A stretch of 58,761 nucleotides of DNA from Bacteroidales bacterium (GTDB lineage Bacteria > Bacteroidota > Bacteroidia > Bacteroidales > VadinHA17), in the NCBI GenBank assembly GCA_009877105.1, contig WXFD01000007.1, forward strand, positions 1 through 58,761, in the 5' to 3' direction. The notes beneath the pieces were generated by a model. That model searched no databases, was not told the DNA's origin, and worked only from the letters and a program-made list of their open reading frames with translations. The translations under genes and the position numbers were made by a program. This document shows, one piece after another, positions 33,624 to 43,828 of the stretch; within the stretch, counting starts at the first letter, position 1, and each line of letters starts with the position of its first letter.

Positions 33624-36600
33624 TTAGCTGACGTTGATTCCTTTATTTCTTTTCAGATGCCATTTTTCGAGCATATAATACAATGCCGGAAGTACGGAAA
33701 GAGTGATGATTGTTCCAAAGGCAAGTCCGTACACGATAACCGTTGCAAGGGGGCGCTGTACATCCGAACCAATGTTTGTGGAAAGAGAGGCCGGCACCAG
33801 TCCCAGTATTGCAACTGTTGAAGTCATGAGGATCTGGCGGAAACGGTGTGCCGATCCTTTTATCACTGCCTCTTTCAGGGGCTCTCCCCTGTTGCGGAGG
33901 TTATTAATATGTGAGATCATCAGTACTCCGTTCATGATGTATACACCAAACAGGGCTATAAAGCCCACGGCAGAGGAAACATTGAAGGTCATGCCGGAGA
34001 TATTCAGTGCAACCATTCCCCCGAATACTGACAGGGGCAGTATTGCCATCTGGAGCCATGCCTGCCGGAAATTGCCGAAGCTCCAGAAAAGAAGGAGGAA
34101 CATCAGGGCAAGGGACAGAGGCACGATAAGCAGGAGACGTTCATATGCCCTCTTCTGATTGTCAAACTGGCCGCTCCATTGCAATACAAAATCATTATGA
34201 TTGTAAACAATTTTTTTTTCTATTGCATTACCGGCTTCTTTCAGGAATGATGTAATGTCACGTCCTCTCATGTTTACACGAACAGTCAGGAACCTGTTAT
34301 TGTTCTCGCGGTTAATGATTCCCGGTCCGGTAGTGGTTGAAATTTGTGTGATCTGCGACAATGGAATTTTTCCTCCTGCTGCCGGGGTGAGCAGCAATGA
34401 ACCAATTTTTTCAGGCGTTTCGCGTGATTGTTCATCATATCTGCAGATTACGTCATACATCCTGTTTCCGATAAAAACCCGGGATACTGCTTTGCCTGCA
34501 ATTGCAACCTCAATAAGTTCCGAGACATCGGCCACATTTAATCCGTACAATGCGATTTTGTCGCGATTGGCTTTTATCAGCAATTGGGGCAGGGGTGGTT
34601 CCTGTTCGATATCCACATCCCTGGCACCCTTTATCCCGGAAAGTACCCTAACTATTTCTTCAGCAATACGCCGGGCTTCATCCTGATTATCTCCAAACAC
34701 TTTTATGGCAAGATCACTGTGTGAACCAGCGATCTGATCCATCACCATGTCAATGATGGGTTGTGAGAAGCCTACACTGTAACCGGGCAACCTGGCGAGA
34801 TCAGCCGCGAGTTCTTCTATCAGATCAGATTTCCTTTTGCCTTTTTTCCATTGTTTATAAGGTGTTAATCCTATTCCGCATTCTGCATGTGAAATTGAAA
34901 AGGGGTCAGTTCCCTCATCATCCCTGCCAACCTGGGTCATTACATATTTCACCTCTTCGTATTTCATAACATGATTCCGCAGGGTATCTGCCATTGCCTT
35001 TGATTTTTCGAGAGTAATTCCCGGGGGCAGCTGGACCTGGAGCCAGAGGGATCCTTCGTCGAGTGTCGGTAGGAAATCCTTGCCTACGGTGAAGGAGAGT
35101 ATGACTGTTAAAAGGAATATGCCTGCTATCGGAAGAAAAACTTTTCGCGGTCTTTCAACAACTTTGGCGGTAAATCCACGGTATTTGCATGTCAGTTTTT
35201 CGAGCCATTTATTATGGTACATTTTCCGGGGTTTGCGGTAGATCTGGAAGGCAAGGCCGGGAATAAGTATCAGGGCAACCGCGAGGGCTCCCAGTATGGC
35301 GAAACCCACAGTATAAGCCATAGGTGCAAACATCTTCTTTTCAATCCTTTCAAACGTAAAAAGGGGCAGGTAGGCCATTATTATGATCAGCATGGCAAAG
35401 AAGATAGGTTTACCCATATCAACGCAGCGTTTAACTAGGTTGTCGATCTGCAGCTCGCGCGACTGGTCCTCCTCCCTTTTCCTCAGGATTGTTTCCAGCA
35501 TTACCACTGATCCTTCCACAATTATCCCGAAATCGATTGCACCCAGTGAAAGAAGGTTAGCCTGGACATTTGTGAAATGCATCAGAATGAAGGCAGTCAG
35601 GAGCGAAAGCGGTATTGTTACGGCAATAACAAGAGCCCCGCGCCAGCTCCCGAGGAAAATGATCAGTATACCGGTTACCAGCAATACCCCGAAAAGCAGT
35701 GTGTGAGAAACTGTGTTCAGGGTTGCGTTGACAAGATGAGTCCTGTCGAGGAAAATATGAATATTGACGCCATCAGGCAGGATTTCATTGTTCAGCTCAT
35801 CGATCGCTTTGTGGACATTTTTCAGCACCATTGAAGGATTCTCAAACCTGAGGAGCTGTACTATCCCCTGTACACTTTCGGTGTAATCCCTTTCCCTGTC
35901 GGTGTAGCCGAAAACTCCTTTTCTTTCGAAATTCCCGTATTTAAGTGTACCCAGATCATTCAGATAAACCGGAATCCCGTTGACGGTTTTAACCACAACC
36001 TTTCCAAGATCCTCAAGATCCTGAATAAGGCCGACAGCCCGTATGATATAGGTCAGATCTCCGCGGTTAACCATGCTGCCACCGGCATTTGAATTGTTCT
36101 TGTTTATACTTTCCACAACACCGGACAGGGTTATATCATATTTCTCGAGTTTCTTCGGATCAATTTCAATCTGATATTGGGTTGTTATTCCTCCGAAATT
36201 CTGAACATCTGCCACTCCCATCACCTGTTTCAGGCGGGGAATTATTACCCATTTCTGGAAATCCGTCAGTTCGCGCAGGTCATATTTGTCACTTTCAATT
36301 ATATACCGGCAAACCTCGCCTGTCGGTGATGTAAGCGGGCCTATTTCCGGAACGGCATCGAACGGCAGATCTATGCCTGCGATTTTTTCCTGTACCCTCT
36401 GCCTCGCAAAATAATCGTCTGTTCCATCCCTGAAAACAAGCAGTATAGAAGAGATGCTGAACAGATTCTTGCTCCTCATTGTCTGAAGGCCCGGTAGTCC
36501 GTTCAATTCACGTTCAAGAGGGATCGTGATCTGTTGTTCAATTTCCTCTGCTGCAAGCCCGGGCACCTGTGTTACTACCTGTACTGTAACATCAGCAATA

Positions 36601-36719
36601 TCGGGATAGGCATCAATGGGCAACTGGAACCACGAATAGATACCGACTGCAGCAATTAAAACAAAGATTGTGGCAATTAAAAAACGCCTGTTGATGAAAA
36701 GTCTGAATAGTCTGTCCAT
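33624..36719 (-). CDS. czcA: HME-type RND metal efflux pump (CzcA/CusA family)
   Basis: A 1031-residue inner-membrane proton-driven pump. It starts with a membrane segment and DAYPDIADVTVQVVTQVPGLAAEEIEQQITIPLE. The fourth membrane segment region shows GAIDFGIIVEGSVVMLE; the DFGxxxE/D pattern is typical of divalent-cation (Co/Zn/Cd/Ni, CzcA-like) members rather than the Cu/Ag-type CusA motif. It has two large periplasmic domains and about 12 membrane segments, with normal length. It is in an operon with the membrane-fusion lipoprotein upstream and the TolC factor downstream. The metal range is inferred from the motif and from the nearby metal-sensor-like genes. Confidence 0.95.
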   Translation of the reverse strand: MDRLFRLFINRRFLIATIFVLIAAVGIYSWFQLPIDAYPDIADVTVQVVTQVPGLAAEEIEQQITIPLERELNGLPGLQTMRSKNLFSISSILLVFRDGTDDYFARQRVQEKIAGIDLPFDAVPEIGPLTSPTGEVCRYIIESDKYDLRELTDFQKWVIIPRLKQVMGVADVQNFGGITTQYQIEIDPKKLEKYDITLSGVVESINKNNSNAGGSMVNRGDLTYIIRAVGLIQDLEDLGKVVVKTVNGIPVYLNDLGTLKYGNFERKGVFGYTDRERDYTESVQGIVQLLRFENPSMVLKNVHKAIDELNNEILPDGVNIHIFLDRTHLVNATLNTVSHTLLFGVLLVTGILIIFLGSWRGALVIAVTIPLSLLTAFILMHFTNVQANLLSLGAIDFGIIVEGSVVMLETILRKREEDQSRELQIDNLVKRCVDMGKPIFFAMLIIIMAYLPLFTFERIEKKMFAPMAYTVGFAILGALAVALILIPGLAFQIYRKPRKMYHNKWLEKLTCKYRGFTAKVVERPRKVFLPIAGIFLLTVILSFTVGKDFLPTLDEGSLWLQVQLPPGITLEKSKAMADTLRNHVMKYEEVKYVMTQVGRDDEGTDPFSISHAECGIGLTPYKQWKKGKRKSDLIEELAADLARLPGYSVGFSQPIIDMVMDQIAGSHSDLAIKVFGDNQDEARRIAEEIVRVLSGIKGARDVDIEQEPPLPQLLIKANRDKIALYGLNVADVSELIEVAIAGKAVSRVFIGNRMYDVICRYDEQSRETPEKIGSLLLTPAAGGKIPLSQITQISTTTGPGIINRENNNRFLTVRVNMRGRDITSFLKEAGNAIEKKIVYNHNDFVLQWSGQFDNQKRAYERLLLIVPLSLALMFLLLFWSFGNFRQAWLQMAILPLSVFGGMVALNISGMTFNVSSAVGFIALFGVYIMNGVLMISHINNLRNRGEPLKEAVIKGSAHRFRQILMTSTVAILGLVPASLSTNIGSDVQRPLATVIVYGLAFGTIITLSVLPALYYMLEKWHLKRNKGINVS

Positions 36720-36730
36720 AGGATCATCTT

Positions 36731-37900
36731 TTACTGGAGATATATTCCCCCTTCCGAAACAATTATTTTGCCGGGTTCAAGACCAGAGTTGACAATCAGT
36801 CCTTTATCATTAAAGGATGTCACTTCAACTATTTTCCTGACAAAAACTCCCGGCTCTGCCTGGACAAACAGGTAACTTTTATTATGATTTTGTAAAACCG
36901 AATTTGATGATACAACAATTGAATTTGTTAGAGTCTGGTAGAATCTTACTGTGACGAACATTCCGCATTTGAGGAAATGGTCGGGATTCTGGCACTCAAT
37001 ATAGACTTCGACCGAACGGGTTTCCTGGTTCATTATATCGCCTATGTAACTGATCTGCCCCCTTGCGGGAAATTCCGGCCTGCTTTCAGTGAATATTTCC
37101 ACATGGTCATTCAGGTGAAGCGATCCCAGATCTTTTTCTTTGACGTTCGCCACAACCCAGATTTTATTTAAATCCGCCACTGTTACCAGGGGATCTCCGT
37201 CGGATCTGATGAACTGACCGACGGTAAGCTGTGTACTGACAATTTCTCCCGCAATCGGGGATCTCACCACCAGTGGTTTGATCAGATCGGCATCGTCAGG
37301 ATTGAGACTCATTATTCTCAGGATCGCGGCAGTTTTTTCATGCTCTTTGTCGGTCAGGTCGAATTCAAGCCGGGCCTCATCATATTCTCTCCGGGAGCTA
37401 ACACCTTTTTCGAGAAGGTCCTTTTTGCGTGCAAGGTTTTTTTCCGCCAGTTCCTTCTGTTTCTTGGCCTGCATGAACATTCTCACGTGTTCCAGGTATT
37501 CTGAGGAGCTGACTTCAAACAGGGGGGCACCCCTGCTGACTTTCTGCCCGAGGCTGATAAAGGACCTTACTATGCGGCCATCAAAGGGAGATGCCACCTC
37601 TGCCTTGTGGCCAGTTAAGGGTTTGACAACGCCTGTGGTGGTAAAGTAACTTATATGATCGCCGGATGTAACGGATTGCAGTTTCAGTTTGGTCATTACG
37701 GGAGAAGCAGCGGGAACAAAAACAGTATCACCAATCGTGTAAATATTGCTGTCTTCAACCGGTTTATGCCTGCCGCGGATCCGCCTTCGATTATGCTCCA
37801 TCCGGCCATAATCCGGCTTTCCTGTCTCAGTTACTGGAATATCATTGTTCTGACATGAAAGAAAAAGGAATATAAAAAGCAATAAAATCAGTTTGTTCAT
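36731..37900 (-). CDS. czcB: Membrane-fusion protein of the CzcCBA pump, lipoprotein
   Basis: A 389-residue lipoprotein (lipobox FLSC, Cys16) acting as periplasmic adaptor between the RND pump and the TolC factor. Domains in order: barrel-sandwich half (VASPFDGRIVRSFISLGQKV), a coiled-coil hairpin (about 140-195), the second lipoyl half (PIAGEIVSTQLTVGQFI), beta-barrel and membrane-proximal domain ending in VSEGGIYL. It is the first gene of the pump operon and lies 86 bp after the His-rich protein. Confidence 0.92.
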   Translation of the reverse strand: MNKLILLLFIFLFLSCQNNDIPVTETGKPDYGRMEHNRRRIRGRHKPVEDSNIYTIGDTVFVPAASPVMTKLKLQSVTSGDHISYFTTTGVVKPLTGHKAEVASPFDGRIVRSFISLGQKVSRGAPLFEVSSSEYLEHVRMFMQAKKQKELAEKNLARKKDLLEKGVSSRREYDEARLEFDLTDKEHEKTAAILRIMSLNPDDADLIKPLVVRSPIAGEIVSTQLTVGQFIRSDGDPLVTVADLNKIWVVANVKEKDLGSLHLNDHVEIFTESRPEFPARGQISYIGDIMNQETRSVEVYIECQNPDHFLKCGMFVTVRFYQTLTNSIVVSSNSVLQNHNKSYLFVQAEPGVFVRKIVEVTSFNDKGLIVNSGLEPGKIIVSEGGIYLQ

Positions 37901-37986
37901 TATTGTAAATCTTAACGATGATAACTGAATACCTGCAACTATAGCAGGTTCGCCCGGTTTTAGCGTGAAAAATAAAGAAGACCTGA

Positions 37987-38343
37987 TCAGACAGTGGAAG
38001 CAGGAGGGCCCCTCAGAAAAAACACCGGATTGCAGTCTCCTGAAGGATAGTTAATTACAATCCCGGAGAAAATGTCACTCACATGGGGAAGTATAATACT
38101 GTCGACAGTGTTTGTACCATTAATGTCAGCAATGAAATTGTTCAGCAGAAAAACCAGGAAATAGACTGAGTTACTGTGGCTGTGTAGAGGTTTTCCGTTA
38201 TGGTCCGGTTTAAAGGGATGTGAGTGTACCAGGATGGAACCTTCGGATATGTGGGTGTGATTGAAAAAAACGGTACTGGCGAAAAATCCTGTAAAGAGGA
38301 TCAGAAACAGAAAGCCTGATATGTTTAATCTGTACCGGTTCAC
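37987..38343 (-). CDS. Small His-rich membrane protein next to the metal pump
   Basis: A 118-residue protein with an N-terminal membrane/signal segment (about 8-27) and a His cluster between residues 29 and 56 (His29, 31, 40, 42, 48, 54, 56), well suited to metal binding. A second hydrophobic stretch follows (VYFLVFLLNNFIA). The start codon would be GTG at 38343; there is no nearby in-frame ATG. It lies immediately upstream of the CzcCBA operon on the same strand, so it probably binds or senses the exported metal. Confidence 0.6.
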   Translation of the reverse strand: MNRYRLNISGFLFLILFTGFFASTVFFNHTHISEGSILVHSHPFKPDHNGKPLHSHSNSVYFLVFLLNNFIADINGTNTVDSIILPHVSDIFSGIVINYPSGDCNPVFFLRGPPASTV

Positions 38344-38366
38344 GCAGACGATCTTAAAAGCCGTTT

Positions 38367-38374
38367 CAAATATA
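38367..38374 (-). promoter_or_regulatory. Candidate -7 box upstream of the His-rich gene
   Basis: On the minus strand this reads TATATTTG, an exact match to the Bacteroidetes -7 consensus TAnnTTTG, 23 bp before the GTG start. No TTTG was found at the expected -33 distance, so confidence is modest. Confidence 0.35.
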
Positions 38375-38748
38375 GGTTATATTGATTGAATGTCAGCATA
38401 TGTCAAATAAAATTGAAACTGAAATACTGTCATTTGCAATTAATAAAGCCCGGCTGTTATCCTTTGCCCGGATGAACGGCATCAAACTTGGCTGAATATA
38501 ATTCATAAAGGGATCCTTTGAATATATACCCCGGACTGGCGAACAGCCCCTCGCTGAAGTTGATTCTGAATAAATTAACGATCTGAAATCGTTTAATTCC
38601 ATTTCAAGATATTTTTTTCAGGTCTGGTTGCGGCAGACAGCTTCTGTCATGATATAAATATGGCTACTTTTCCCGGAATGATAAACTGGAGAATCTTAAA
38701 GTTTGTTAATTAGGCTGTGAGATATTCCAACACTTTGTACATTTCGGC

Positions 38749-38756
38749 TAGTTTTG
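38749..38756 (+). promoter_or_regulatory. Candidate -7 box of the DUF5916 gene
   Basis: TAGTTTTG matches TAnnTTTG exactly, 16 bp before the ATG at 38773. The nearest upstream TTTG (38734-38737) is closer than the usual 19-21 bp, so the -33 element is uncertain. Confidence 0.35.
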
Positions 38757-38772
38757 CCCATTTGATTAAAAC

Positions 38773-41310
38773 ATGAGAATTAAACTCCTGATAGCCCTCG
38801 CCGCCCTGGCCTGTCCATTCCTTGTCTTTTCACAGGAAAGCAGATCGATAATATCAGTCAATACCGGTTCACCGGTTATTATTGATGGACATTTGGATGA
38901 GACCGTATGGGCAGAATCTCCGGTGGTAACTGATTTCATCCAGTTTGAGCCGGAAGAAGGAAAACCTTCAGCCCGCAGGACAGAGGTAAGGATACTGTTC
39001 GGAAAGGATGATCTGTTCATAGGTGCAAGGATGTTTGATGACCCGGGGAATATTGAGGCCAATCTTGGCCGGCGTGATGAATACAACAGGGCTGACTGGT
39101 TCATGGTCTCAATAGATTCTTATTTTAACGGGAAGACTGCATATACATTTGGTGTCAATGCAGCGGGAGTACAGCTTGACGGCCAGCAGGATGACAATAA
39201 AAAACTGGCAGTTTTCGATATGAATCCCCTGATCATGGCCGGCCTTGATCCATCGTGGGATGCTATCTGGTTTTCAGCCGTAAGTATCACCAGTGAGGGT
39301 TGGACTGCAGAAATGAGGATTCCCTACAGCATGCTGCGTTATTCCAGGAATGACTTGCAGACATGGGGAATACATTTCAGAAGGCGTATCCCGAGGCTGG
39401 GAGAGATTTCAGAGTGGCCGTACATACCCCGCAGTGAAAGGACCAATCTTGTCTCGGGATATGGGAGAATAACTGAGATCAAAGACCTTGATCCGCGGCG
39501 GAACATCCAGGTAAGACCCTATGCCCTGGCAGGGCTGGATATTTATGAAAGCGCAGGCAACCCCGGCAAGGCTGATTACAGGATGAAATATGATGCAGGC
39601 GGAGACATAAAGGTGGGATTGGGACCGAATGTAATGCTTGACGTCACCATCAGTCCCGATTTCGGGCAGGTTGAAGCGGACCCTGCCGTATTGAACCTTA
39701 CTGCTTTTGAAACCTTTTTTGCTGAAAAACGGCCTTTTTTCCTGGAGGGAGCCGATATTTTCAAATTCGGAATAGGAAGCTCCCGTCTTTTTTATTCGCG
39801 CCGGCTTGGTGCCAACGAACCCATTATAGCCGCTGCGAAGTTATCGGGGCATTCCGAGAAAGGACTGTCATTCGGACTGCTTGGCACCACTGCAGGAAAA
39901 AGCTTCAAACCCACAAATAATTACGGAGTTTTGCGGGTAAGCCAGACAATAGGAAATTATTCCTCCGCAGGCGGAGCATTTACCTATTATTACAGTCCCG
40001 CGGAATCGGGTACGGGCTGGCAGAGTATAACGGGGGGCATTGACTGGGATCTCCGTTTCAGCAATAACAGATACAGTTTTGAGGGGATAGCTGCGTTTTC
40101 CGACAGAAACCCGCTTGTACCGGGAAGAAAAGGCGAGGCTGGATTAATGAGCGGCGTGGTGCTGAGAAAGAGGCAGGGGACTGTTGATGGTCATTTAACT
40201 ATACTGATGTTTACTGACAAATATAATCCCAACGATATAGGATGGATTAGTTTTGAACAGAACTGGTACCAGCTCTGGACAAACCTGAATTACAAGATAA
40301 ACGAAGGAAAGCCTTTCGGTTCTTTTCAGCGCGGGGAGGTCGGCCTGTATTATTCAAGGCGGGTTTCATTTCTCGAGTGGTATGATATGGGGGATAATAT
40401 AAGCCTCAGCACTGATCTGAGAACCAGAAAATTCAGGGCCATTAAAATAAGCACAAGATTCAATGACTATTTTGGCGGATATGATTTGTGGGAAACAAGG
40501 GGTCTTGGATTATGGGCCAAACCAAAAGTTCTGGAATTATCGGGCGACTTTTCCACCGACGAAAGAAAAAACTGGAAGGTGGCCCCTGGCCTTGGGTTTA
40601 AAAAGTTAGATAAAAAAGGACGAGAATACAGGCTTAACCTGTTAACAGATGTGAATACCGGAACGAGATTGTCATTTCAGGCCAGCCTTAAGGGTGCGGT
40701 TGAAGCAGACAATATCGCATGGGTATCAAATGAATCGTTTATGAATGACAATTCCGTATGGAAAATAGGGAAATCTTCCACATCGCCGGATAATCTTGAC
40801 TTCAGTGACTATGTCAGTTTTGACGGAAGTGAGGCCCTGGGGAATATGCTGACTGATGTAAGCCAGTATGCACCCGGCAGGTATTATGTTCCGGTGTTTG
40901 GTTTACGGGATACAAGGTCAATTGATTTTACGTTGCGGGGATCTTACACATTTACAAACAAGTTTTCTCTTCAGCTCTACAATCAGTTTTTCTTTGCAAA
41001 AGGGATATATGGTAGTTTCGGGATTCTTACCGATCCTGATCATATGATGGGTTTTCCGGCATATCCGAAAAGAAGGGATTTCAACTACAAGAACCTGCAG
41101 TCGAATTTTGTTGCCAGGTGGGAATACAGGCCCGGGTCAACAATATATTTTGTATGGAGTCATTCCAGGAATCGGAGGGATGATATGAATCCGCTTGCAC
41201 CCTGGGGAGAATCGATTTACGAGCAGACGCTTGGAGGACAGATTTCGGATCTGTTCAGGGTATTTCCCAGGAACAGTTTCATGATAAAGATTGATTATGC
41301 ATTTTTTTAG
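38773..41310 (+). CDS. DUF5916 outer-membrane protein with CBM9-like domain
   Basis: An 845-residue exported protein. The signal peptide ends near VFSQE; residues about 28-215 form a carbohydrate-binding family 9-like domain (GHLDETVWAESPVVTDFIQ, TEVRILFGKDDLFIGARMFD, EMRIPYSMLRYS); the rest is DUF5916 (PYALAGLDIYES, FFAEKRPFFLEGADIF, FYSRRLG) and a beta-barrel ending with an aromatic Phe, the outer-membrane insertion signal. Such proteins are common in Bacteroidetes, but their substrate is not established. The stop overlaps the end of the convergent ABC permease gene by 4 bp. Confidence 0.9.
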   Translation: MRIKLLIALAALACPFLVFSQESRSIISVNTGSPVIIDGHLDETVWAESPVVTDFIQFEPEEGKPSARRTEVRILFGKDDLFIGARMFDDPGNIEANLGRRDEYNRADWFMVSIDSYFNGKTAYTFGVNAAGVQLDGQQDDNKKLAVFDMNPLIMAGLDPSWDAIWFSAVSITSEGWTAEMRIPYSMLRYSRNDLQTWGIHFRRRIPRLGEISEWPYIPRSERTNLVSGYGRITEIKDLDPRRNIQVRPYALAGLDIYESAGNPGKADYRMKYDAGGDIKVGLGPNVMLDVTISPDFGQVEADPAVLNLTAFETFFAEKRPFFLEGADIFKFGIGSSRLFYSRRLGANEPIIAAAKLSGHSEKGLSFGLLGTTAGKSFKPTNNYGVLRVSQTIGNYSSAGGAFTYYYSPAESGTGWQSITGGIDWDLRFSNNRYSFEGIAAFSDRNPLVPGRKGEAGLMSGVVLRKRQGTVDGHLTILMFTDKYNPNDIGWISFEQNWYQLWTNLNYKINEGKPFGSFQRGEVGLYYSRRVSFLEWYDMGDNISLSTDLRTRKFRAIKISTRFNDYFGGYDLWETRGLGLWAKPKVLELSGDFSTDERKNWKVAPGLGFKKLDKKGREYRLNLLTDVNTGTRLSFQASLKGAVEADNIAWVSNESFMNDNSVWKIGKSSTSPDNLDFSDYVSFDGSEALGNMLTDVSQYAPGRYYVPVFGLRDTRSIDFTLRGSYTFTNKFSLQLYNQFFFAKGIYGSFGILTDPDHMMGFPAYPKRRDFNYKNLQSNFVARWEYRPGSTIYFVWSHSRNRRDDMNPLAPWGESIYEQTLGGQISDLFRVFPRNSFMIKIDYAFF

Positions 41311-42425
41311 GCCGTCTTCCGGTATCTTCGTACTGCAATAAAGGTGAATGCAATTGCAATGACAATCATCGAGCAGATTTCCCTGCTTATATCCCCAAAT
41401 GCGGATCCTTTGAGCATCACCATGCGGTTAATGCGCATAAGGTAAGTAAGCGGGTTTATAAGGTTGAATTTCTGCGCCCAGCCGGGCATACTTTCAACCG
41501 GGGTGAATATTCCGCTCATCAGTATGAACACAATCATGAAAAAGAAGGCAACGAACATGAACTGCTGCTGCGTCGAGGAGAATGTTGAGATGAACAGCGC
41601 GAGGCCGAGAACGGAAATCATGAAGATGGCCGAACACATAAACAGAAGCGCGATGCTTCCCTCGAAGGGTATCCTGAAAAAAAGCTTACCGAGCAGAAGA
41701 CCGAGGGCAAGGTCGACGAGCCCTATCAGGAAAAAGGGTACCATTTTTGCAGTTATGAACTGATACTTTTTTATGGGTGTGACATTTATCTGTTCAATTG
41801 TTCCAATCTCCTTTTCTCTGACAAGATTAAGACCCGCAAGAAGAAAGGCTATTGCAGTAACCAGTATCCCCAGTATCCCGGGGAGCATAAAATACTTGTA
41901 ATTGAGCTTTTCATTGTACCAGTACCTGTTTGAAACATCGGTCTGGCTGAAGGCGGAACCGGAGAATAACCCCGGATTTTCAGCAGCGATATTCATATTA
42001 TGGTCGCGGATGACACCATTGAGATATGCCCATGAAAGCTGTGCACTTACAGCATTTATTGCATTGACCGAAGCCATGATCCTGCCGGGCTTGCCCGCTC
42101 CCAGGTTCTTTGCAAATCCCAAAGGGATCTGCAGTACCATGTCGCATTTGTTCCTGTGAAGCAACTGATTTGCCTCATTTTCGGAGAAGGTTGTAAATTT
42201 TATTCTGAAAAAAGTGGATCCTTCCAGCCGGTTTATAAGTTTTGCCGATTCGGCCGACATATCCATGTCGATCACGCACAGGTTAACATTCCTGATCTCA
42301 AAGGTGACGGCAGGCACAAGAATGAGCATCTGAACGATAGGTACACCAAATATGGCTTTGCCGATGAATTTATCGCGGAAGATCTGTAAAAACTCCTTTC
42401 TTATAAGATATAAAATGGTCCTCAT
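41307..42425 (-). CDS. ABC-2 type permease 2 (YbhR-like)
   Basis: A 372-residue ABC-2 permease: an N-terminal membrane segment (about 20-42), a long extracytoplasmic domain (about 45-175) and five C-terminal segments (from LPGILGILVTAIAFLLAGLNLVREKEIGTIEQINVTP). It is the last gene of the TolC/HlyD/ATPase/permease operon and would form a heterodimer with the permease upstream. The organisation matches YbhFSR-type drug or cation exporters. Confidence 0.9.
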   Translation of the reverse strand: MRTILYLIRKEFLQIFRDKFIGKAIFGVPIVQMLILVPAVTFEIRNVNLCVIDMDMSAESAKLINRLEGSTFFRIKFTTFSENEANQLLHRNKCDMVLQIPLGFAKNLGAGKPGRIMASVNAINAVSAQLSWAYLNGVIRDHNMNIAAENPGLFSGSAFSQTDVSNRYWYNEKLNYKYFMLPGILGILVTAIAFLLAGLNLVREKEIGTIEQINVTPIKKYQFITAKMVPFFLIGLVDLALGLLLGKLFFRIPFEGSIALLFMCSAIFMISVLGLALFISTFSSTQQQFMFVAFFFMIVFILMSGIFTPVESMPGWAQKFNLINPLTYLMRINRMVMLKGSAFGDISREICSMIVIAIAFTFIAVRRYRKTA

Positions 42426-42564
42426 CGCGGCTGGTTTTTCACAACTCTATCAATTTGCGTTTTTTGCCCTGCCGGAATACCGACTCCCCGGAAGTCAGTT
42501 TTATGAAGCCGGACTATTTGCGGCACGCTGCCCATGGTATATTTTTCAGAATACATAATTCAAA

Positions 42565-43674
42565 TTATTGCAGCCTAACCTTGAAATTCCTTATGCTCAA
42601 TCCAATAAACACTGCGGTCATCAGGGCAATAATAAGCGTCTCCCTCCATACATCGGAAAAACCAGCACCCTTAATCATAATATTCTTGATTATCAGGATA
42701 AAATATCTGGGAGGCAGTACGCTTGACACCACATCATAAATCCCCGGCATGTTCTCAATGGGAAAGATAAATCCCGAGAGCAGAATCGTGGGCAGCATCA
42801 ATCCGACCAGTGAAATAAAGATTGCCTGCTGCATTGTTTTTGATATTGTGGAAATAAGGATTCCCAGGGAAAGGCTCATAAGAATATAAAGCATGCTTTC
42901 TGCAAGGAGAAGGGCAATACTGCCCCTGACCGGCAAGCCGAATACCAGCCAGGAAAGCAGAAGAATAAGTATCACATTGATGAATGACAGAAGGAAGTAG
43001 GGCATTACCTTGCCCAGTATGATCTGGGAGGGTTTCAGCGGCGATACCAGCAGGACTTCCATTGTGCCGAACTCTTTTTCACGTGTTATCGTAATGGAGG
43101 TCATCAGGGCACATATTAGGATAAGAATAAGGGTAATAACACCCGGGACGAACATGAAATGTCCCTTCAGACCAGGATTGTAAAACATTCTTACTTCAGG
43201 CTGCACGAGTATATTTCCTATACGGGCGGTGCGGTCAAGCTCCCTGTTGAAATCCGTAATGATGGCTGTTGCATAATTGGTGATAAGCGTTGCCGTGTTT
43301 GGTTCCGAGCCGTCAGCTATGATGCTCATGGTTGCTCTCCCGCTTCTGGCAAGATCACGGCCAAAATTATCGCCGAAAATAATTACCGCCCTGGTATCTC
43401 CCTTTTTCATAACCCTGTCGACATCTTTATAATCACGGAGGTTATCGGTCCGCCTGAAAAAGCCCGATGAACAGATCTTATCCGAGATTCGCCTGGTAAT
43501 TTCATCATTCGACAGATCGAGAAAAGCCACGTTTGCATCTTTAAGATCCATGCTGACAACAAAGCCGAAAATCAGGATCTGCACTGTCGGAATGCCGAAC
43601 AGGATTATCAGGGTACGGAAATCCCTGAAAATATGGAGGAATTCTTTTTTTACAAATCCGATGAAACGTTTCAT
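42565..43674 (-). CDS. ABC-2 type permease 1 (YbhS-like)
   Basis: A 369-residue ABC-2 permease with the same layout as its downstream partner: N-terminal segment, large external loop, then TITREKEFGTMEVLLVSPLKPSQIILGK and several C-terminal segments. It lies between the second ATPase gene and the second permease. A 154-bp gap upstream contains dispersed repeat copy B, which interrupts an otherwise compact operon. Confidence 0.9.
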   Translation of the reverse strand: MKRFIGFVKKEFLHIFRDFRTLIILFGIPTVQILIFGFVVSMDLKDANVAFLDLSNDEITRRISDKICSSGFFRRTDNLRDYKDVDRVMKKGDTRAVIIFGDNFGRDLARSGRATMSIIADGSEPNTATLITNYATAIITDFNRELDRTARIGNILVQPEVRMFYNPGLKGHFMFVPGVITLILILICALMTSITITREKEFGTMEVLLVSPLKPSQIILGKVMPYFLLSFINVILILLLSWLVFGLPVRGSIALLLAESMLYILMSLSLGILISTISKTMQQAIFISLVGLMLPTILLSGFIFPIENMPGIYDVVSSVLPPRYFILIIKNIMIKGAGFSDVWRETLIIALMTAVFIGLSIRNFKVRLQ

Positions 43675-43708
43675 GTGAAAGAAACATTATTATATTATTG
43701 AAAACTAA

Positions 43709-43782
43709 GTGGTTCACAAGGAACCCACATAAACTCATATTTTTTATACTTGTTTGTGTTTTTATATCATATAAGTTTCATT
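43709..43782 (-). repeat. Dispersed repeat copy B, inside the ABC operon
   Basis: ACCCACAT is at 43723-43730 and the degenerate other end ATATAAGT at 43769-43776. It aligns along its full length with copy A (TTCACA..GGAACCCACAT..ACTTG.TTGTG..TTTCAT). It sits 35 bp upstream of the permease start. Confidence 0.65.
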
Positions 43783-43828
43783 TGATTGTTTGTATGATTG
43801 AATCAGGTAATCCTTTCATATCACTGAC

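Larger units (their letters stand above)
38344..38772. other. Divergent intergenic region
   Basis: About 430 bp between the His-rich gene (minus) and the DUF5916 gene (plus). It holds -7-like boxes for both directions. A 69-codon minus-strand frame at 38393-38602 has no recognisable domain and I do not call it. Confidence 0.4.

Noticed and set aside
33624..36719. Calling the RND pump a copper/silver CusA
   Set aside because: The fourth membrane segment shows DFGIIVEG, the pattern of divalent-cation CzcA-type pumps, and no CusF-like protein is nearby.
38393..38602. 69-codon minus-strand frame in the intergenic region before DUF5916
   Set aside because: No domain, no signal, no conserved pattern; probably chance.
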